From: Scatophagus argus
Lineage: Eukaryota > Chordata > Actinopteri > Scatophagidae
Direction: 5' to 3'
Length of the DNA stretch: 64,000 bases
Assembly (NCBI RefSeq): GCF_020382885.2
Contig: NC_058506.1
Span: 5,270,001 to 5,334,000, forward strand
The notes under the pieces were generated by a model. It had not been told where the DNA came from. It did not search any database and saw nothing but the letters and a program-made list of their open reading frames with translations. The translations under genes were made by a program, and so were the position numbers. Below are positions 26,301-37,534 of this stretch, one piece after another; position 1 is the first letter of the stretch, and each line of letters starts with the position of its first letter.

Positions 26301-29300
26301 GCTCCAGTTCCCTCCCCTGTGGTAACGACCCCTCAGCTACTTATCGACACCCAGCTGGCACAGGTAGTACTACTGCAAACAGCTCTTCCTGCTTGTGAAA
26401 TGTGTTGCTTCAGAAATATTTAAAGAGCAACTAATAGTACTTGTGTTTATTCAGTAAAATAGCTGTCATCCAACAATTTTCTTCAGCCCTCCTCATCCGG
26501 TTCCCGGCCAAACCCGACCAGACCGGAGCTGGGATGTGGTGAATACCACACATCTAGCATGATATCAGGAACCATGCCTTATGGACATCAGGCATACCCT
26601 GATCCACCTGTTTCTCTATCATACACCACAAGCATGGAACAGCCCTCCTCCTTAAGTGTTCCTTTTTTGTACCCACTGCCATGCCGCAAGTTTGGTTCCT
26701 GCACGATGATCAGCGGGACCCCCACTGTCATCACTCACACTGCCTCCACTGTGGGCACCCAGGGCTCTTTGCACCAGGCTCATGGCTACCATCACACAGG
26801 GGACCCATACCCCCCGACCCCCTCCCACTCTCTCAGTTACCCATCTGCATTGTCCGACCCCGTCCACGCAGCGCTGCCCTCTGTCACTGTGGCCCACTGC
26901 TTCTCAGTCCCAGAGCAGATGGGTGTAACAGGGGTCAGAGGGAAGCACAAGCAAAAGACAAGAGGAGTGAGGACAGCTGATCCCCCTGTGGCTCAGCCTG
27001 GCTCCCCATCCATCCAGGCACCCACTCCCACTAGCTGCCTGGCTAAGCTGCTTTCCTCCGGCACCCGTGAACGTGAGTCAGTTAGGTACTTATTCCTCTG
27101 AACAAATACATGGAATCATGTGTCTGTCAGAAGGAATGAACTATTTGTTTTTGTGCTTTCAGGGAAGCCATCACTAGGATTTGACACAAACCTGGTGACA
27201 ACCAAAGGTCAGAAGTCATCATCTCCCAGCTCCTCGGTGAGCCTGTCCTTAGTATCACCAGACCTTTGCTCATTTGTCTTCATAACTGGCTTAGCATAGC
27301 ATCTCAACAATATATGATAGATTTTCTTAAAGGAAAAGATTGTCTGGGAGTTTGATAATTTGATTTATTGCCATGAGTTAGATGAGAGGTCGATGCCACT
27401 GTATGTTAAAAATGAATCTGGTTGACATAGCTTAGCATGAAGACTGGGAAAAGTGGAAATGTTAGCCTGGCACTATGCAAAGATAACACAACTGCAGCTA
27501 CCAGTGCCAGACTCACAAATTTACATGTTATATCTCATTTGTGTAATCTGTACAAAACACTACATGTTGTGGTTTTGGGGTCTGTGTGCAAACCATTCCT
27601 TGGTTGGTCAATGATTTCTGTCTTGAAGAAATATATTTCAAGAAAAAAAATGTTTTTGCAAATATTGTAATTATTTTTACACCTACAACAGTGGCGTATG
27701 AGCAAGCGAAGGCAATTTTATCCAAAATATACACACTGTGATATTTGACTGAATGTAAAACATTGCAGAAGCTAGTAAATATTATCATATGAAGCTTAAA
27801 AGTTTATAATCATATATGAAGTTATTTCAAGGTTGCCTATAACTGTTTTTGGGTTTTGAGTAATTTACCCTTTAAATCGCCTAACATCCTCTTCAGGTAA
27901 AATAAAAATAAGCCTTTTTTTGGAAAGGCATGTCTAAGTAGGGATTGTGTGTCGTTTAGCAGTCAGGCAGCAGCACGCATGTTGGAGGAGCTTCATCACA
28001 GCTGCAGCAGGGACCTGCTTGGCCTGCGGGCATCCCAGTGTTGATGCCTCTGCATAGCCAGAGTGCCACCCTGGGTCACAGTGGACCCCACGCCAGCACC
28101 TCCAGGGGCTCGGCAGTGTCTGCCCTGCTCACCCACAGCTCCACACACACGGACACAACCCTCCTCATTCCCAAGACGGAGAAACTATCTCCCGTCCAGC
28201 TCTACAGCACAGACAGGAGCACCTTAACAGGTATGCCACTCGGTGCTCCCAAACACTCAAATGAAATGACACTGAACCTTTTTCAATTGCAGTAATAGAT
28301 CATATCTTTTTTTAATTAGTGAATGATAGTGAATAATAACATGGTCATTTTCAAGGAATACACTGTAAAGCACTTTGGAGACACTGACTTGCTCAGTGCT
28401 AACACTTCTGTATACTTGCTGTTGAGTTTCAGCAGGCATCTGACTTTGGTGATCCCCTGACTTTCTGCTCTTGTGCCAGCATGAGGTTGATCTTTTTGGT
28501 TTTGAAAGAAATATTTCTCTTAGTTAATTTTCCAGGACATCCAGGCCAAACTTCACCACCAAACCCTTTAGATAAAACCTCCAATTCAGAGTCCTTACAC
28601 TCAGGCTTCTCAGGACATGGAAAGATAGAAACAAGTAAGGTAAGACCCACTGTCTTTCTCATTTACTGTTTCCATAATACAACAGGGATTTTTTATTTAA
28701 GTACAACCAAGTTCTTGTTCACCCGCTCTGTGAATGTGGGTGTGCATTGTGATGTACATGCTTCTATGCTGTGTTATCTGCAGCAAACAGAGACCAGGAG
28801 GATAACTCACATCTCTGCAGAGCAGAAGAGGCGTTTTAACATCAAACTGGGTTTTGACACTTTACATAATCTTGTGACAACACTCAGCTCTCAGCCAAGC
28901 ATAAAGGTACTGTGAATGGATGTGCAACTGCATTAGAGATACAAGTGCTGAAAGGCAGGGGCGTAGTTGATGCACAGTTTAACTGGAAAACTGTATGAGA
29001 TGTAAAGTAGCTAAGAAAACATCTCATATTTATGAACTATGGACTATGAACTATAACTTTAGTAATATTGAATATTTTTGAGTGATTGTGGTGTATTGCT
29101 GACATGTGCTAACCCCCATATCTGCTGTCACAGATCAGCAAAGCCACCACACTGCAGAAGACTGCTGAGTACATCAGTAAGATGCAGCAGGAGAGAGCTC
29201 AGCTGCACGAGGAGGCTCAGAGACTGAGAGAGGAGATCCTGCTCTTGAACTCTGCCATCAAGTGAGACCTTTAGCTAGGCTTCACATCTGTGTGTGTGTG

Positions 29301-31666
29301 TGGTGTGTGTGTGGACAGAGCCACAAGGATTGGATGGATATTCTGGTTTAATGTTACATCAGGGTGATATTAGCATTTCATTTTAAGGGTAAGTTTCCAT
29401 TTTCGGAATGACAGATTTTACCCCTCACTACTTCAGCTGGAAGGCATTTCTTGGCCAGTATGAACAGGAGGGATGATTAAAGCAAGCAAAAAGTGTTTCA
29501 CCGTACATACGAGCACCGGACCATTGATTTTAGACAGACTTAAAAAAAACTGAGAACCTCTCCTTCACTGACTCATTTTGGCCTTTCCTTACTGACAGGA
29601 ATATGCACCTCACTGCTTTGTTGACTCACTTTGCGTCTCCCTGCAGTGCGTGTCAGCAGCAGCTACCAGCCACCGGCGTGCCCATCACACGGCAGCGCTT
29701 TGACAACATGAGGCAGAAGTTCAGAGAGTACGTCCAAGCACAGACGCTGCAAAACTGGAAGTTCTGGATTGTATCCTTACAAATGTCAATCTGGTTATTT
29801 AAAACTCCACACTGTCACAAACACAACTTTAAAACTTAGTCTGCATAACATATTATCCTCCAGCACTGAGTATTAAATGTACCCATCTATTCCTATGTGA
29901 GGTTCTTACAGTATATTTCATTATTTTGCAGTTGTTGGCTGCAGCATCAACTGACTTCTTCAGACTTTGGAAGAATATCAAATTTTATTTTGTTCTCCAA
30001 CTGTTTTCTTTGAATCCAAATGAACTAATTAAACCAGGCATTAGGCCAATCTGGAAGCACGCAGAGTTACTATGATGCAGCATTTTTGAAATGTATTCCA
30101 TGCAGTGCAGATTCACATATAATAGCTTTTTTTTTAATTCAAACAGAGCACATTTCTCCTCTGGGGTGTCTCTGTAATCAGACAGATAAAATGAATGGCT
30201 ATGTGTTGCAAATGCCAGGAGCATAAAAAAATACTATGATATTAATCCATAACTTTTTCCTGAATGACCACTAAATCTCTGCCCTTATCCTGAAGGCAAG
30301 ATAAGAAGATTAGATTACAATTTTATTATCTTTGTGTGTTGCACAAAAACAGCTCGGGGGTGTTTTCTTGCCATGAATATTTTCCTTGGTTCCTCCAGGG
30401 ATTGTGCATTTATCTGTTTGCTGATATTCTAAATTAAAAACATGCACTTCTCTGAGATGGTATTTGCTCTTTACATAAGGTCACAATAGCAGCATTTGCC
30501 ACATGTTTGACTGTTAATGTTCTTGCCTTTCCATGGTCAGTTCTATATTCACTGATCAGAATTGACTCGTTTTTTTTGTCAAGCATTAGTATAGTGGTGC
30601 TTCCAAATCAGTGAGCACTCACTTGTAATGTTATGGCTGAAATAACCATTAAAAAGAAGTCTGATGACATTATATCTTCTGTCATTGTGAACAGATCCCG
30701 TGAAAAGATCAAAACCAACAATGAATGATAGCCCGTGTATCCAGTAAGTGTGATGTAGCCTGTTCCTTTGGGCCTTAGAGCTCCGCTGTTGTCTAAAAGC
30801 AGTCAAAAACTTGTCAATGAGCCACATCATTGCAATGGATAACAAATTAATTCACTTCAATGAACTTAATACTCTCTAGTGCACCCAGTGTGTATTAATC
30901 CACAGCTGAATATAATCCCCAACAAATCTCTTAAAACCTGCAGCGCTCAACTGCTAATTACTGAGCTTTTTTTTTCTTCTTCAAATGAAACAATATATTT
31001 ATGACCTGTTATTAATGCTTAGACAGGAAGCAACAGGCTCGAGCGGGACATCAGAAGAGAGAGATCAGAAATTGTTGAGAGATGGTCTAACATTTTGTTG
31101 ATTTTGTTCTTGTTTTTTCTGGGATTTGTAATGCTTCATGCTTAATATCTATTCAGTCATGTTAGGAAACCAAGAACAGAGAGAAAGAAAGAACTCTGGT
31201 GTTGAATGAGTCAGACTTTTTTCCTCAACTCAGTGTCAGTTCAGTATCATCATCGAGCCGCTGTTTGAGTCCTACAATGGAATGGTGTCCACTGCCAGTG
31301 TGGAGGATCTGTGTCGATCCACTTTGTCCTGGCTGGACCAACACTGTTCCCTGCCCGCTCTACGACCCAGTAAGTCCAGTATGGCTGCTTCCTCACTGCA
31401 GAGCTAAACCCCATATTCTCACAAGGAGTATTAATGGTTTGCTAGTACTGCTATCATTCCACATGTTTCATTGAACTTTCACATTTTTGTCATTTCTCTC
31501 AGTGGTTCTGAGTTCACTCCGTCTCCTGAGTACCACCACTGCCATCCTGACAGACCCCAGCTTGCTGCCAGAGCAGGCCACCTTTGCTGTCACCCAGGGC
31601 GACCCCGCTGCTGCTCTGGACCACTCCTTACAGCCCGCCTCTCGGGACAATATACACCCCATGTGA
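15050..31666 (+). CDS. mlxipl: Carbohydrate-responsive element-binding protein ChREBP (MLX-interacting protein-like), 17 exons
   Basis: Coding exons: 15050-15402, 16736-16842, 17127-17209, 17933-18022, 19060-19101, 22244-22418, 23517-23597, 26212-26363, 26487-27072, 27163-27236, 27960-28230, 28536-28639, 28784-28906, 29134-29261, 29647-29770, 31240-31369 and 31503-31666. This gives 928 residues (human 852). In order: an acidic serine-rich start; MCR1 HSGHFMVSSPHSDS (50-63); the NES-like LTRLFDCMSLAYSG (106-119); the 14-3-3/NLS region with KIRLNNAIWRAW and KRRIEVVIKEYHKWR; the LSDISDTLF block (exon 6); a long Pro/Ser/His-rich linker (exons 8-12); a bHLH with contact residues H715, E719 and R723; a leucine zipper (exons 13-14); and the C-terminal DCD/WMC domain (NWKFWIFSIIIEPLFES). 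Known role: a glucose-sensing activator that pairs with MLX on ChoREs to drive glycolytic and lipogenic genes. CQQQLPATGVPIT and the zipper favour mlxipl over the paralogue mlxip, although the YDFDTVNR...CQTY segment resembles MondoA. Confidence 0.95.
15403..16735 (+). other. mlxipl: mlxipl intron 1
   Basis: A GT-AG intron of 1.3 kb. AT-rich, with a short (TA)n near 15887-15900 and several poly-T tracts, including the polypyrimidine tract at 16709-16731. No additional exon or RNA gene is recognised. Confidence 0.6.
17273..17823. mobile_element. Fold-back MITE in mlxipl intron 3
   Basis: About 550 bp with long inverted arms. The left arm at 17273-17422 (TAAAGGAAGTGTTGACCC... to CAACTGAAG) pairs with the right arm at 17682-17823 (CTTCAGTTG... 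to TTCCTTTA), with diverged matches along most of the length. The centre holds a perfect 16-bp palindrome GAGCACACGTGTGCTC at 17473-17488. 'cccaaaaatgaaaattcagtc' elements of this type are abundant in percomorph fish. No protein is encoded, so it is nonautonomous. Confidence 0.8.
18185..18645 (-). mobile_element. 5'-truncated LINE remnant (3' end) in mlxipl intron 4
   Basis: On the minus strand, a frame at 18388-18645 reads ...TPPKSGTECFTRSFVSSAVRVFN.... This is the diverged 'RTxRFxxSFxPxAIxxLN' pattern commonly seen at the C-terminus of teleost non-LTR retrotransposon reverse-transcriptase proteins. Downstream on that strand is a 3' UTR-like AT-rich stretch ending in a GGATTATCTAATCTTATT tail at about 18190-18215, a usual kind of LINE terminus. 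It is truncated and dead. The exact clade is not determined. Confidence 0.6.
18647..19025. repeat. Dispersed 'actttggtgatcgcctgactttt' teleost repeat, copy 1
   Basis: It shares ordered words with 20430-21125 and 28380-28510: an ACTGGATGGGT start, TTTGGTGATC[GC]CCTGACTTT, an AGGTTAAA-type word, then 'gcaaatgtttgcatg' and 'ggtgaa..gttatacctgct'. I recognise this as an abundant family in percomorph genomes. It is noncoding and lies just upstream of the small exon 5 of mlxipl. Confidence 0.6.
20337..20392. repeat. Perfect 56-bp palindrome centred on (TA)18
   Basis: TATTACTGCC (20337-20346), then 18 TA units (20347-20382), then GGCAGTAATA (20383-20392). The two 10-bp non-repeat arms are exact reverse complements, so the whole unit is self-complementary and could extrude as a cruciform or fold as a hairpin. 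Confidence 0.95.
20430..21125. repeat. Dispersed 'gatcccctgactttt' teleost repeat, copy 2
   Basis: The longest copy in the window. It contains CAGTGACTGGATGGGTTGCC, ATGAAATTTGGTA, GATCCCCTGACTTTTC, ATGAGGTTAAATTTG, GCAAATGTTAGCATGTTAA, TTAGCATGCTAATGTTAG and GGCTCAAAGCACTGCAGTG in the usual order of the family. It is interrupted by unrelated sequence at about 20850-21040. Confidence 0.65.
22941..23180 (-). repeat. 'tagggctgcaactaac' MITE-like element, copy B
   Basis: It starts TAGGGCTGCAACTAACAATT and ends GACTAGTGCTGCAGCTCCA, forming imperfect inverted ends. The body corresponds in reverse to copy A at 14265. It lies in mlxipl intron 6. Confidence 0.75.
23996..24093 (+). other. mlxipl: Candidate alternative terminal exon of mlxipl
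   Basis: A plausible acceptor (TTGGTCCACAG) precedes 23996. Joined to exon 7 (phase 1), it continues the frame as E-F-K-G-G-S-D-P-G-L-S and stops at TGA 24091-24093 after about 32 residues. An AATAAA lies at 24651-24656. The resulting protein would keep the N-terminal regulatory region but lose the linker, bHLH-ZIP and C-terminal domain. I saw no corresponding known human exon. This is inference from splice sites and frame only. Confidence 0.25.
26166..26211 (+). repeat. mlxipl: (GT)n tract occupying the mlxipl exon 8 acceptor
   Basis: Imperfect GT repeat units run directly up to GGCAG at the exon 8 boundary, so there is no polypyrimidine tract in the last 45 bases of the intron. The acceptor AG is at 26210-26211. 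Exon 8 is needed to keep the frame between exons 7 and 9. Confidence 0.85.
27335..27600. repeat. Single arm of the 'gagttagatgaga..gcttagca' fold-back family, in mlxipl intron 10
   Basis: It contains GAGTTAGATGAGAGGTCGAT, ACATAGCTTAGCATGAAGAC, TGTTAGCCTGGCACTATGCA and TTTACATGTTATATCTCATT, in the same order as the left arm of the element at 45912-46520. The matching right arm is missing. Confidence 0.6.
28380..28510. repeat. Fragment of 'gatcccctgactttt' teleost repeat, copy 3
   Basis: Contains CTGACTTTGGTGATCCCCTG, GCCAGCATGAGGTTGAT and TTTTTGGTTTTGA, as in copies 1 and 2. It ends just before the polypyrimidine tract of mlxipl exon 12. Confidence 0.55.
29771..31239 (+). other. mlxipl: mlxipl intron 15
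   Basis: A GT-AG intron of 1.47 kb, AT-rich, separating the bHLH-ZIP exons from the C-terminal domain exons. A short AGATAAGAAGATTAGATT-like word near 30299 may be a LINE tail remnant. Nothing else is recognised. Confidence 0.5.
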
Positions 31667-31830
31667 CCGTGCAGAGCAGACCCAGTGGAAACTTAACTGG
31701 AATCCAGCACGATGCGCAGGAGCCTGCAAGTCAGAGGAGAGCAATGTAGAATAATTAGACTCAACGCTCAGCTCCCAGACTTTTAATAATGCATAATCAC
31801 ATTCCAATAAAACTCACCAGCTGCAAAAAG
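31667..31830 (+). other. mlxipl: mlxipl 3' UTR, candidate poly(A) signal
   Basis: A canonical AATAAA at 31806-31811 lies 140 nt after the stop codon. A short 3' UTR is therefore possible, though later sites cannot be excluded. Confidence 0.5.
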
Positions 31831-32689
31831 AATGTATTTCAGTACACCCAAAAATCGTAGGAACTATATGTGATCTATGCCTAGATTCTGATGAAGGTAA
31901 TATGCACTTGTAATTATTTCTCAGCCTCGAAATCTTTTTCTTTAGTAAAGTGACTGGAAGGAGATGTCAGTTACTGTGACTGTGAATGAACTGTTTAATT
32001 GTCTGTTTAAATAGTTTGGGAATATCAGTCGACAGCTGCATTTATTCTCAGTTCCTTTCACATCTCAGGTCAACTATTCCGTGTATACTATTGCCATAGG
32101 TTACTGATATTTACTCAGGGCAATATGAATCACTACAGCCCACTTTTATCTAATGTGGTACTGGGTATCTCATTCCACTGCAGGCACAAGGAAAGATGCA
32201 AGAGAAAATGAATAGCTTTAGTCAGCAGGGGTTATTTGTTTAGCAGCTCTCAACATTTGCAGGTTTGCACCACCATCTTGAAGGTCAGATTGTGAAAGGA
32301 TGGCTGCTTTGAATAGAGATTTCAGCCTTTCACTTTCTTTGAACCAGGTTTAAAAGTTTGCTAAACCCTGAGTTATGTCAAATGTGCAGCGAAGCACAGC
32401 ATGCAATTCATAGAACATCACTCCTGAGTTCACTGATGTACAGGTCTTTTCACTGCAGACATGTTGACTCAACATTAGGTGAAGTACAGGTGTTGCTAAA
32501 AATGTTAACAATAGCTTTGTTCTACCTGCTAAAATATTTAAAAAGGTCGTCTGTGGACTCTTTCTGGGCTATGACGTGGGTAAACTGTCCCACTTTGGCC
32601 CTTGGTCAGGACAAACAGAAAAGTATGGGAATCACCACGCTAGGTGACGCTATCCAAGTGCGCTTGACTGCATTTCGCTGTGGTCTGCC
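31831..32689. other. Intergenic DNA after mlxipl
   Basis: AT-rich sequence with no supported exon or repeat. A CTCF core-like CAGAGGGCGCTG lies at 32708-32719, at the left edge of the CpG-rich block that follows. Confidence 0.5.
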
Positions 32690-33400
32690 AATTCTCCTCC
32701 GGACTGACAGAGGGCGCTGTGTTGCAGGCTAGGCCAGAGAAGCGCAGTGTGGAGTTTTTTTGTTCCCAGATCTCCTCGGTGCGCTGTCCACTTCAGCACC
32801 ACAAGCCGAGCAGAGGCAGCGGGCTAGCTAACACCGAAGAGCAAGATACCGAAGACACGGCTCAACATCAGCACCAGCACCGACCTGAGCCTCAAATACA
32901 GAAACTACCGTAAGATACCCACCGATATCCACCAGAAACACCGACGACAACGAGACAAAAGACTGCAGAAAAGGTAAGAGTTTTCGAAGAAGCTCAAATA
33001 GGATCAAGTTGGTGGAGGCAGCGATAATAACGGGCATCACTGAAGCAGAACAAGCTCTCCTTCCCTTCCTGGTTCATAAGTATTGTATGACCGTATTAAG
33101 GCGTTGTTTACGTTAGCGTCTTGTGCTGTTTGTACCGCGTATGTTCATCATACGGGTAGTTTGTTAGAGAGAAAGAGAGACACTACAGGGACGAAGGGCT
33201 GTTCGGAGACCGTGTTTTTGCTGGGCAGCCTCTCTCCGCTTTGCAGATGGTGGTGTTATAGAACTCGTCGGTTTCCGTTGCTACACTGTGGCCAGCTGTT
33301 CTTTCTTTATTCCCCCTGTTCTGGCTGCCGGACATTTAACACCACCGACACTGTTCTGATACCGTTGCCATTTCTCTGTGTTGTTTAACCGCCTCCACTC
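32690..33400 (+). promoter_or_regulatory. CpG-rich promoter and noncoding first exon of an unidentified downstream gene
   Basis: CpG dinucleotides are far more frequent here than in the surrounding DNA. From about 32720 to 32973 the + strand has no ATG, as expected of a 5' UTR. It ends in a strong donor, CAGAAAAG then GTAAGAG (GT at 32974). Strand is set by that donor. The start of transcription is uncertain. No coding exon was found in the following 31 kb, so the gene cannot be named. Confidence 0.45.
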
Positions 33401-36400
33401 CAGTTTACACACTGTGTTCAATTACTGGATTACACAACAGTAAACCTAAATGTATTTACCGCTACATGCCTAGCTTTGTTGTTCATATGAAGTATAATTA
33501 TCCCAAAGAAGCAAATTCGAAGACGGTCCATATATTTCCCTGAGCTTATAGTTTCCTCATTTCCACCGAACGCGTACTGAGTGGTTGTGTTTTGTGGTTT
33601 TGCAAACAGACAAAGACGAAAGAGTTATTACCGTTTTGTCAGACTAGTGAAATTTATGTTGATAGTAAATTCTTCAACATCAGACTTTTTTATGCACCCA
33701 CTGTACCTGTTTTAATGGCTCACGAAGCATTACTAATGTTCTATCTATAATGAAGACGGTTGTTAGTTAGTGTGGTTTTATGAACAATGTGTGAATCCTT
33801 CTTTCAGTGCTGCTGGGCGAAAGCGTTAGGTCTAGCTGTAAATTGATTGTAAATATTTCCTGATGCACTGAACTCTGCACTGACGGAGTGTTGTTTTGTT
33901 ACAGCTTTGGGTTCATTTCAATATTTGAATTCAAGAGAAAGAGGAGATATTTTAGGGATTAATGATTCAGAGATTAAAATATATATATAACCATAAACAT
34001 ATAGACCACTTTTTTTATAGACCACTTTTTAAAGAGTGAGAATGATTCAATGGCTCAATTGACCTCCTTCGTTGTTGTGACTTTTGCAGTCTTACTAGGC
34101 TACGTAACATCCCTTGGACATTCCAGAATATTTAAAACAACAAATATCAAAACAAATGATAAAAAGACACAGCAAATCCCCAAAGGCACAGCAAATTGTT
34201 CAAGTTATTTTCAATAGAGAGAACCTCAGAGCTTGTGACAAGCTCTGAGCTGTTTCCTAATGTACATAATATTATATTGTGGCACAAAATATTGATACTG
34301 CCACTGAAACAGTTAAGCCATTGGTCAGAGCACAGAAAGTTAATTGGCATTCATTTTGATAAGTAATTAATCTTTGGAGCTCAAAATCAAAAATTTGCTG
34401 TCACTAGCTTCTCAAATGTGAGGATTTGCTGCTTTTTCTGTTTGTTTACGAAGATGCCACCTTGAGTTTGGGAAAATGCAATGGACATTTTTCATAATGT
34501 TTGGACAATTTATAACCCAAACTAACTTTTAATTGGGAAAATAATCAGCATCTCACAAGCCATCATGCCTCTGCAAGGTACATTATGATATACAGCTGTG
34601 TGACTAAATTCACAAATGCCCTACCGCAGTCCATGTCGACATGGCAAATGAGTGTTTGGTTTGTGGTTTGAGTTTGTGACATGCTGCTCGGTTAAAAAGG
34701 AAAAGTCAGCAGGGGCTGTGTGAGTGACAGGACAGAGACAGCGCTGGCCAACTACTCGGCTGCATGGGACTTGAGCACTGCTGGTCTGCACAAACTGAAA
34801 TACTGAGTGTATCTCAGGAAGCAGTCTTCCATTTTGTCACAGGCAAGATAGGCCCAGGTGAGGTAAGAGGCTGAGAGAGGGATTAACTTGCATTAGGATG
34901 TGGCTGCTCATAGAGGTGTGAGAGGAATGTCAGTCATTTTGGCTCTATCTTCCTCTGCCGTCTGTCTCTCAGCCTCTTTCCCCACAAAGCATCTGTCTCC
35001 TGCCTGCTCTACATTCACACTGTTCCTAGATGAGCAGCGGTACCTTGGATACCCCACCACCATTCTGCAGCATCTCGGTGGTTGTCCTCGCTGTCCCTGC
35101 TCGACACATGCAGCCTCTCTCGGTGCTCTTCACTCCGCTCATCCCGCTGGCAGACACACACAGCTCCTCCTCCTGTCCTACTTCCTTCTTCTTCAGCTCT
35201 CCTGAAGGACGAAGCTGCTGTCGGTGAAGCCTCGAGGGGATGAGAGAGGGACAGCGGAACGGGTGGCAGAGGGAGGATGGAAAGGTAGCTTTTATCAGGC
35301 TGGAGTGTTTCTGGCAAGTAGCATTTAAGTGTCAGAGCACAATAGTCGCACATCTTCTCATGATGTGATTTGATGGTGTGTTTAAAAAAACAAAACTGCT
35401 GTATTGTTAGAGCACAGGAAGGTTGTTTCTGCTTATTCATAGAAAGACATGCCAAATTGACTCAGGATTTGCAAGAAACTGGAAGAGCCTGTAACAAGAC
35501 TTTCTGATTCTCCTTGAAAATGTACTTCAGTTGGCAGGGCGAGGACTGTAGCGTGGCTGGGCTGTATGCTTTCACAGCAGGTGGTAACTCCTTCATGTTT
35601 TATTTAAAAGGCTCGTCAGTCTGTGTTCCTCTCTCAAATCCAAATCCACATAGGAAATGCTTCTAGCTAGTTACTGCTGTATCATTCGGGCAGAACGGGT
35701 GTTAAGCATTATTTCCAGGAAGCTGTGATTTTTGTTTTGGCTGTTTTTGATGTAAATTTCTCATAGCGATCAGAGTGGGAGACTGAATAAGACTGTGTGT
35801 CACCCTTATATTTATTATAATGATATTTGAGACATTTCATCTGAAAAAGAAGCTTAAATTTGTCAAATCGACAACAGGAGTGTCATTTTTTTTGCTCAGA
35901 AGCGGGACTGGATTTTGTTCCACATCACTTCCTGTACATTGGAAGCACATTAGAAAGAGCTCTCTTAATAGTATGCCAGTACCATTGTAAACAAGAAGAA
36001 TGAAGAACAATTCATACGAACAAGTTGAAAGAATCACACCAGTTTATTTCAAATTTACAAATTTTTATCTGTTCCTACCAGACACTACTGAAGATATCAT
36101 GGCATTGTAACTTCCAGCCATCTTGAAGAATTATTAGCAGCTGCTGTAAGACCCTGGCCTGAGATAGATTGATATTAAGCGCAGTCTACTCTGGCTGCGG
36201 TCCTTGAGAAACTGTTATGAGCTATGCGCTGTTGATGTGTGGTGCTGTAGCCATCATCAGGACCTGCAGCAACCCACTCACAGGCTGAATACAGCACCTC
36301 CCTATCTTCCAATAAGGTTACATGAGATGAATTATCCCCGTAAGAAAATCCTCCACCCCTCCGGCTTTGCAGCGAGGCCTGTGTCACAGTGCTCGGGCTG

Positions 36401-37480
36401 ACAAAATAGCACGCCACTCTTCTCCTGTTAGAGCGCATCCATTTTTAATCCTCCTCCTGTGAGTACACACGAAGGTACACACACTCGCTCTTTGGCTGAT
36501 TGTTCTTGCAGTTTGCTTTTGATGTTTTTCACAATCCTGCAGTACACATGCATCATCATGAGTGGGTTTTTTGTCTATTTCCAATGCTTAGTAAAGCAAT
36601 ACTCAGCTGACTATGGGGAATTAAAATTCTATTCTATACTCTATGTGTTTTTTGTCTATATTTCTTAACAATCTGGAAGTTAACCATTAGCTTGCACCAT
36701 TGATGATGGGAGTTATGATGGACATTGCACAGAATGATATCCTAAATAAGTGTAAGTCACACTGAAGTTAAAAATATATGTATGTGGTCTCTGTGGTCAA
36801 ATTTGCCTGAGTTAAGACTCCAAGAAGGAGGGCTAAATTTTAAGCTAATTGTGTCAAACAGGCACTATGGGTTTCCTTAAGTAAGTCAGGGTAAGTACTT
36901 TAATTGCTTCTGAGCCTTGTAACACACTGACCATGAGGGTGTGTATGCTAAATCAGCTGACTAAACTACAATAACTAACTTCCAGTTGTTTTTAGAACAG
37001 CAGCATGCGCCTGGCTCCTTTACCTCCTGCGGCATCTTTGCCTCACATTCTCTCCCTCAGTGCCCCCCTCTTCAACCCGCAGCACCCAAGCTGTATATGA
37101 CTGTTTGAAAACCCCTGCTACAGAGTATGACTCATCTTGATAACCAAATCAGACTGTGTATTTCTTCTATGGGGAAAAAGATGCCAAAATGAGTTTCAGC
37201 TGCTCAGAGCCCATCCTCCTCTCATGTCCTCTTGAAATCTCTTGAAATTAAGTTTTTCTTCCAGTAGTTTGGATTCGGATTCTGTACATTTGTGATGTAA
37301 CTTTAGGTTCGAGGTCAACTTCCCACTGTGGAAAGCATTTAAGCAACTTGGAAGATCAAGAGAACGCCTGCTTCGTCTCCTGATCAAAGGGAGCGTAGCC
37401 CCAGATTCATCCTCATCAAGAGGCAGAAAAACATTCGCTAAAATTTAGATCAAGGACTAAAAACTGAATAATTCAACCCA
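33401..37480. other. Noncoding DNA, probable long first intron
   Basis: No supported coding exon. One MITE-like fragment lies at 34355-34560. A pyrimidine-rich stretch with acceptor-like and donor-like sites (about 35030-35283) was examined and rejected as an exon. A local CpG-containing segment at 36390-36440 has no further support. Confidence 0.45.
34355..34560 (+). repeat. 'gggctgcaac' MITE-like element, copy C (internal part)
   Basis: It contains AGCTTCTCAAATGTGAGGAT, TTGCTGCTTTTTCTG, GAAGATGCCACCTTGAG and GACATTTTTCATAATGTTTG. These match the internal order of copy A and the family as I know it. The terminal GGGCTGCAAC ends are lost. Confidence 0.6.
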
Positions 37481-37498
37481 GCTTTTTTTTTTTTTTAT

Positions 37499-37534
37499 GG
37501 GGGTGGTGGTGGGATTGCAGGGGGAGTAGGGGGG
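37499..37534 (+). other. G-quadruplex motif
   Basis: Four G-runs of 5, 3, 5 and 6 are separated by loops of about 7, 6 and 4 bases, preceded by a run of 14 T. It fits the G3+N1-7 rule on the + strand. Confidence 0.7.

Noticed and set aside
35030..35283. Acceptor-like site, ATG frame of 65 codons and donor-like GTAGCT, suggesting an exon of the downstream gene
   Set aside because: The peptide is low-complexity (Ser/Pro/Leu) and matches no family I know, and the donor is weak. The overlapping minus-strand frame of 146 codons is equally unconvincing.
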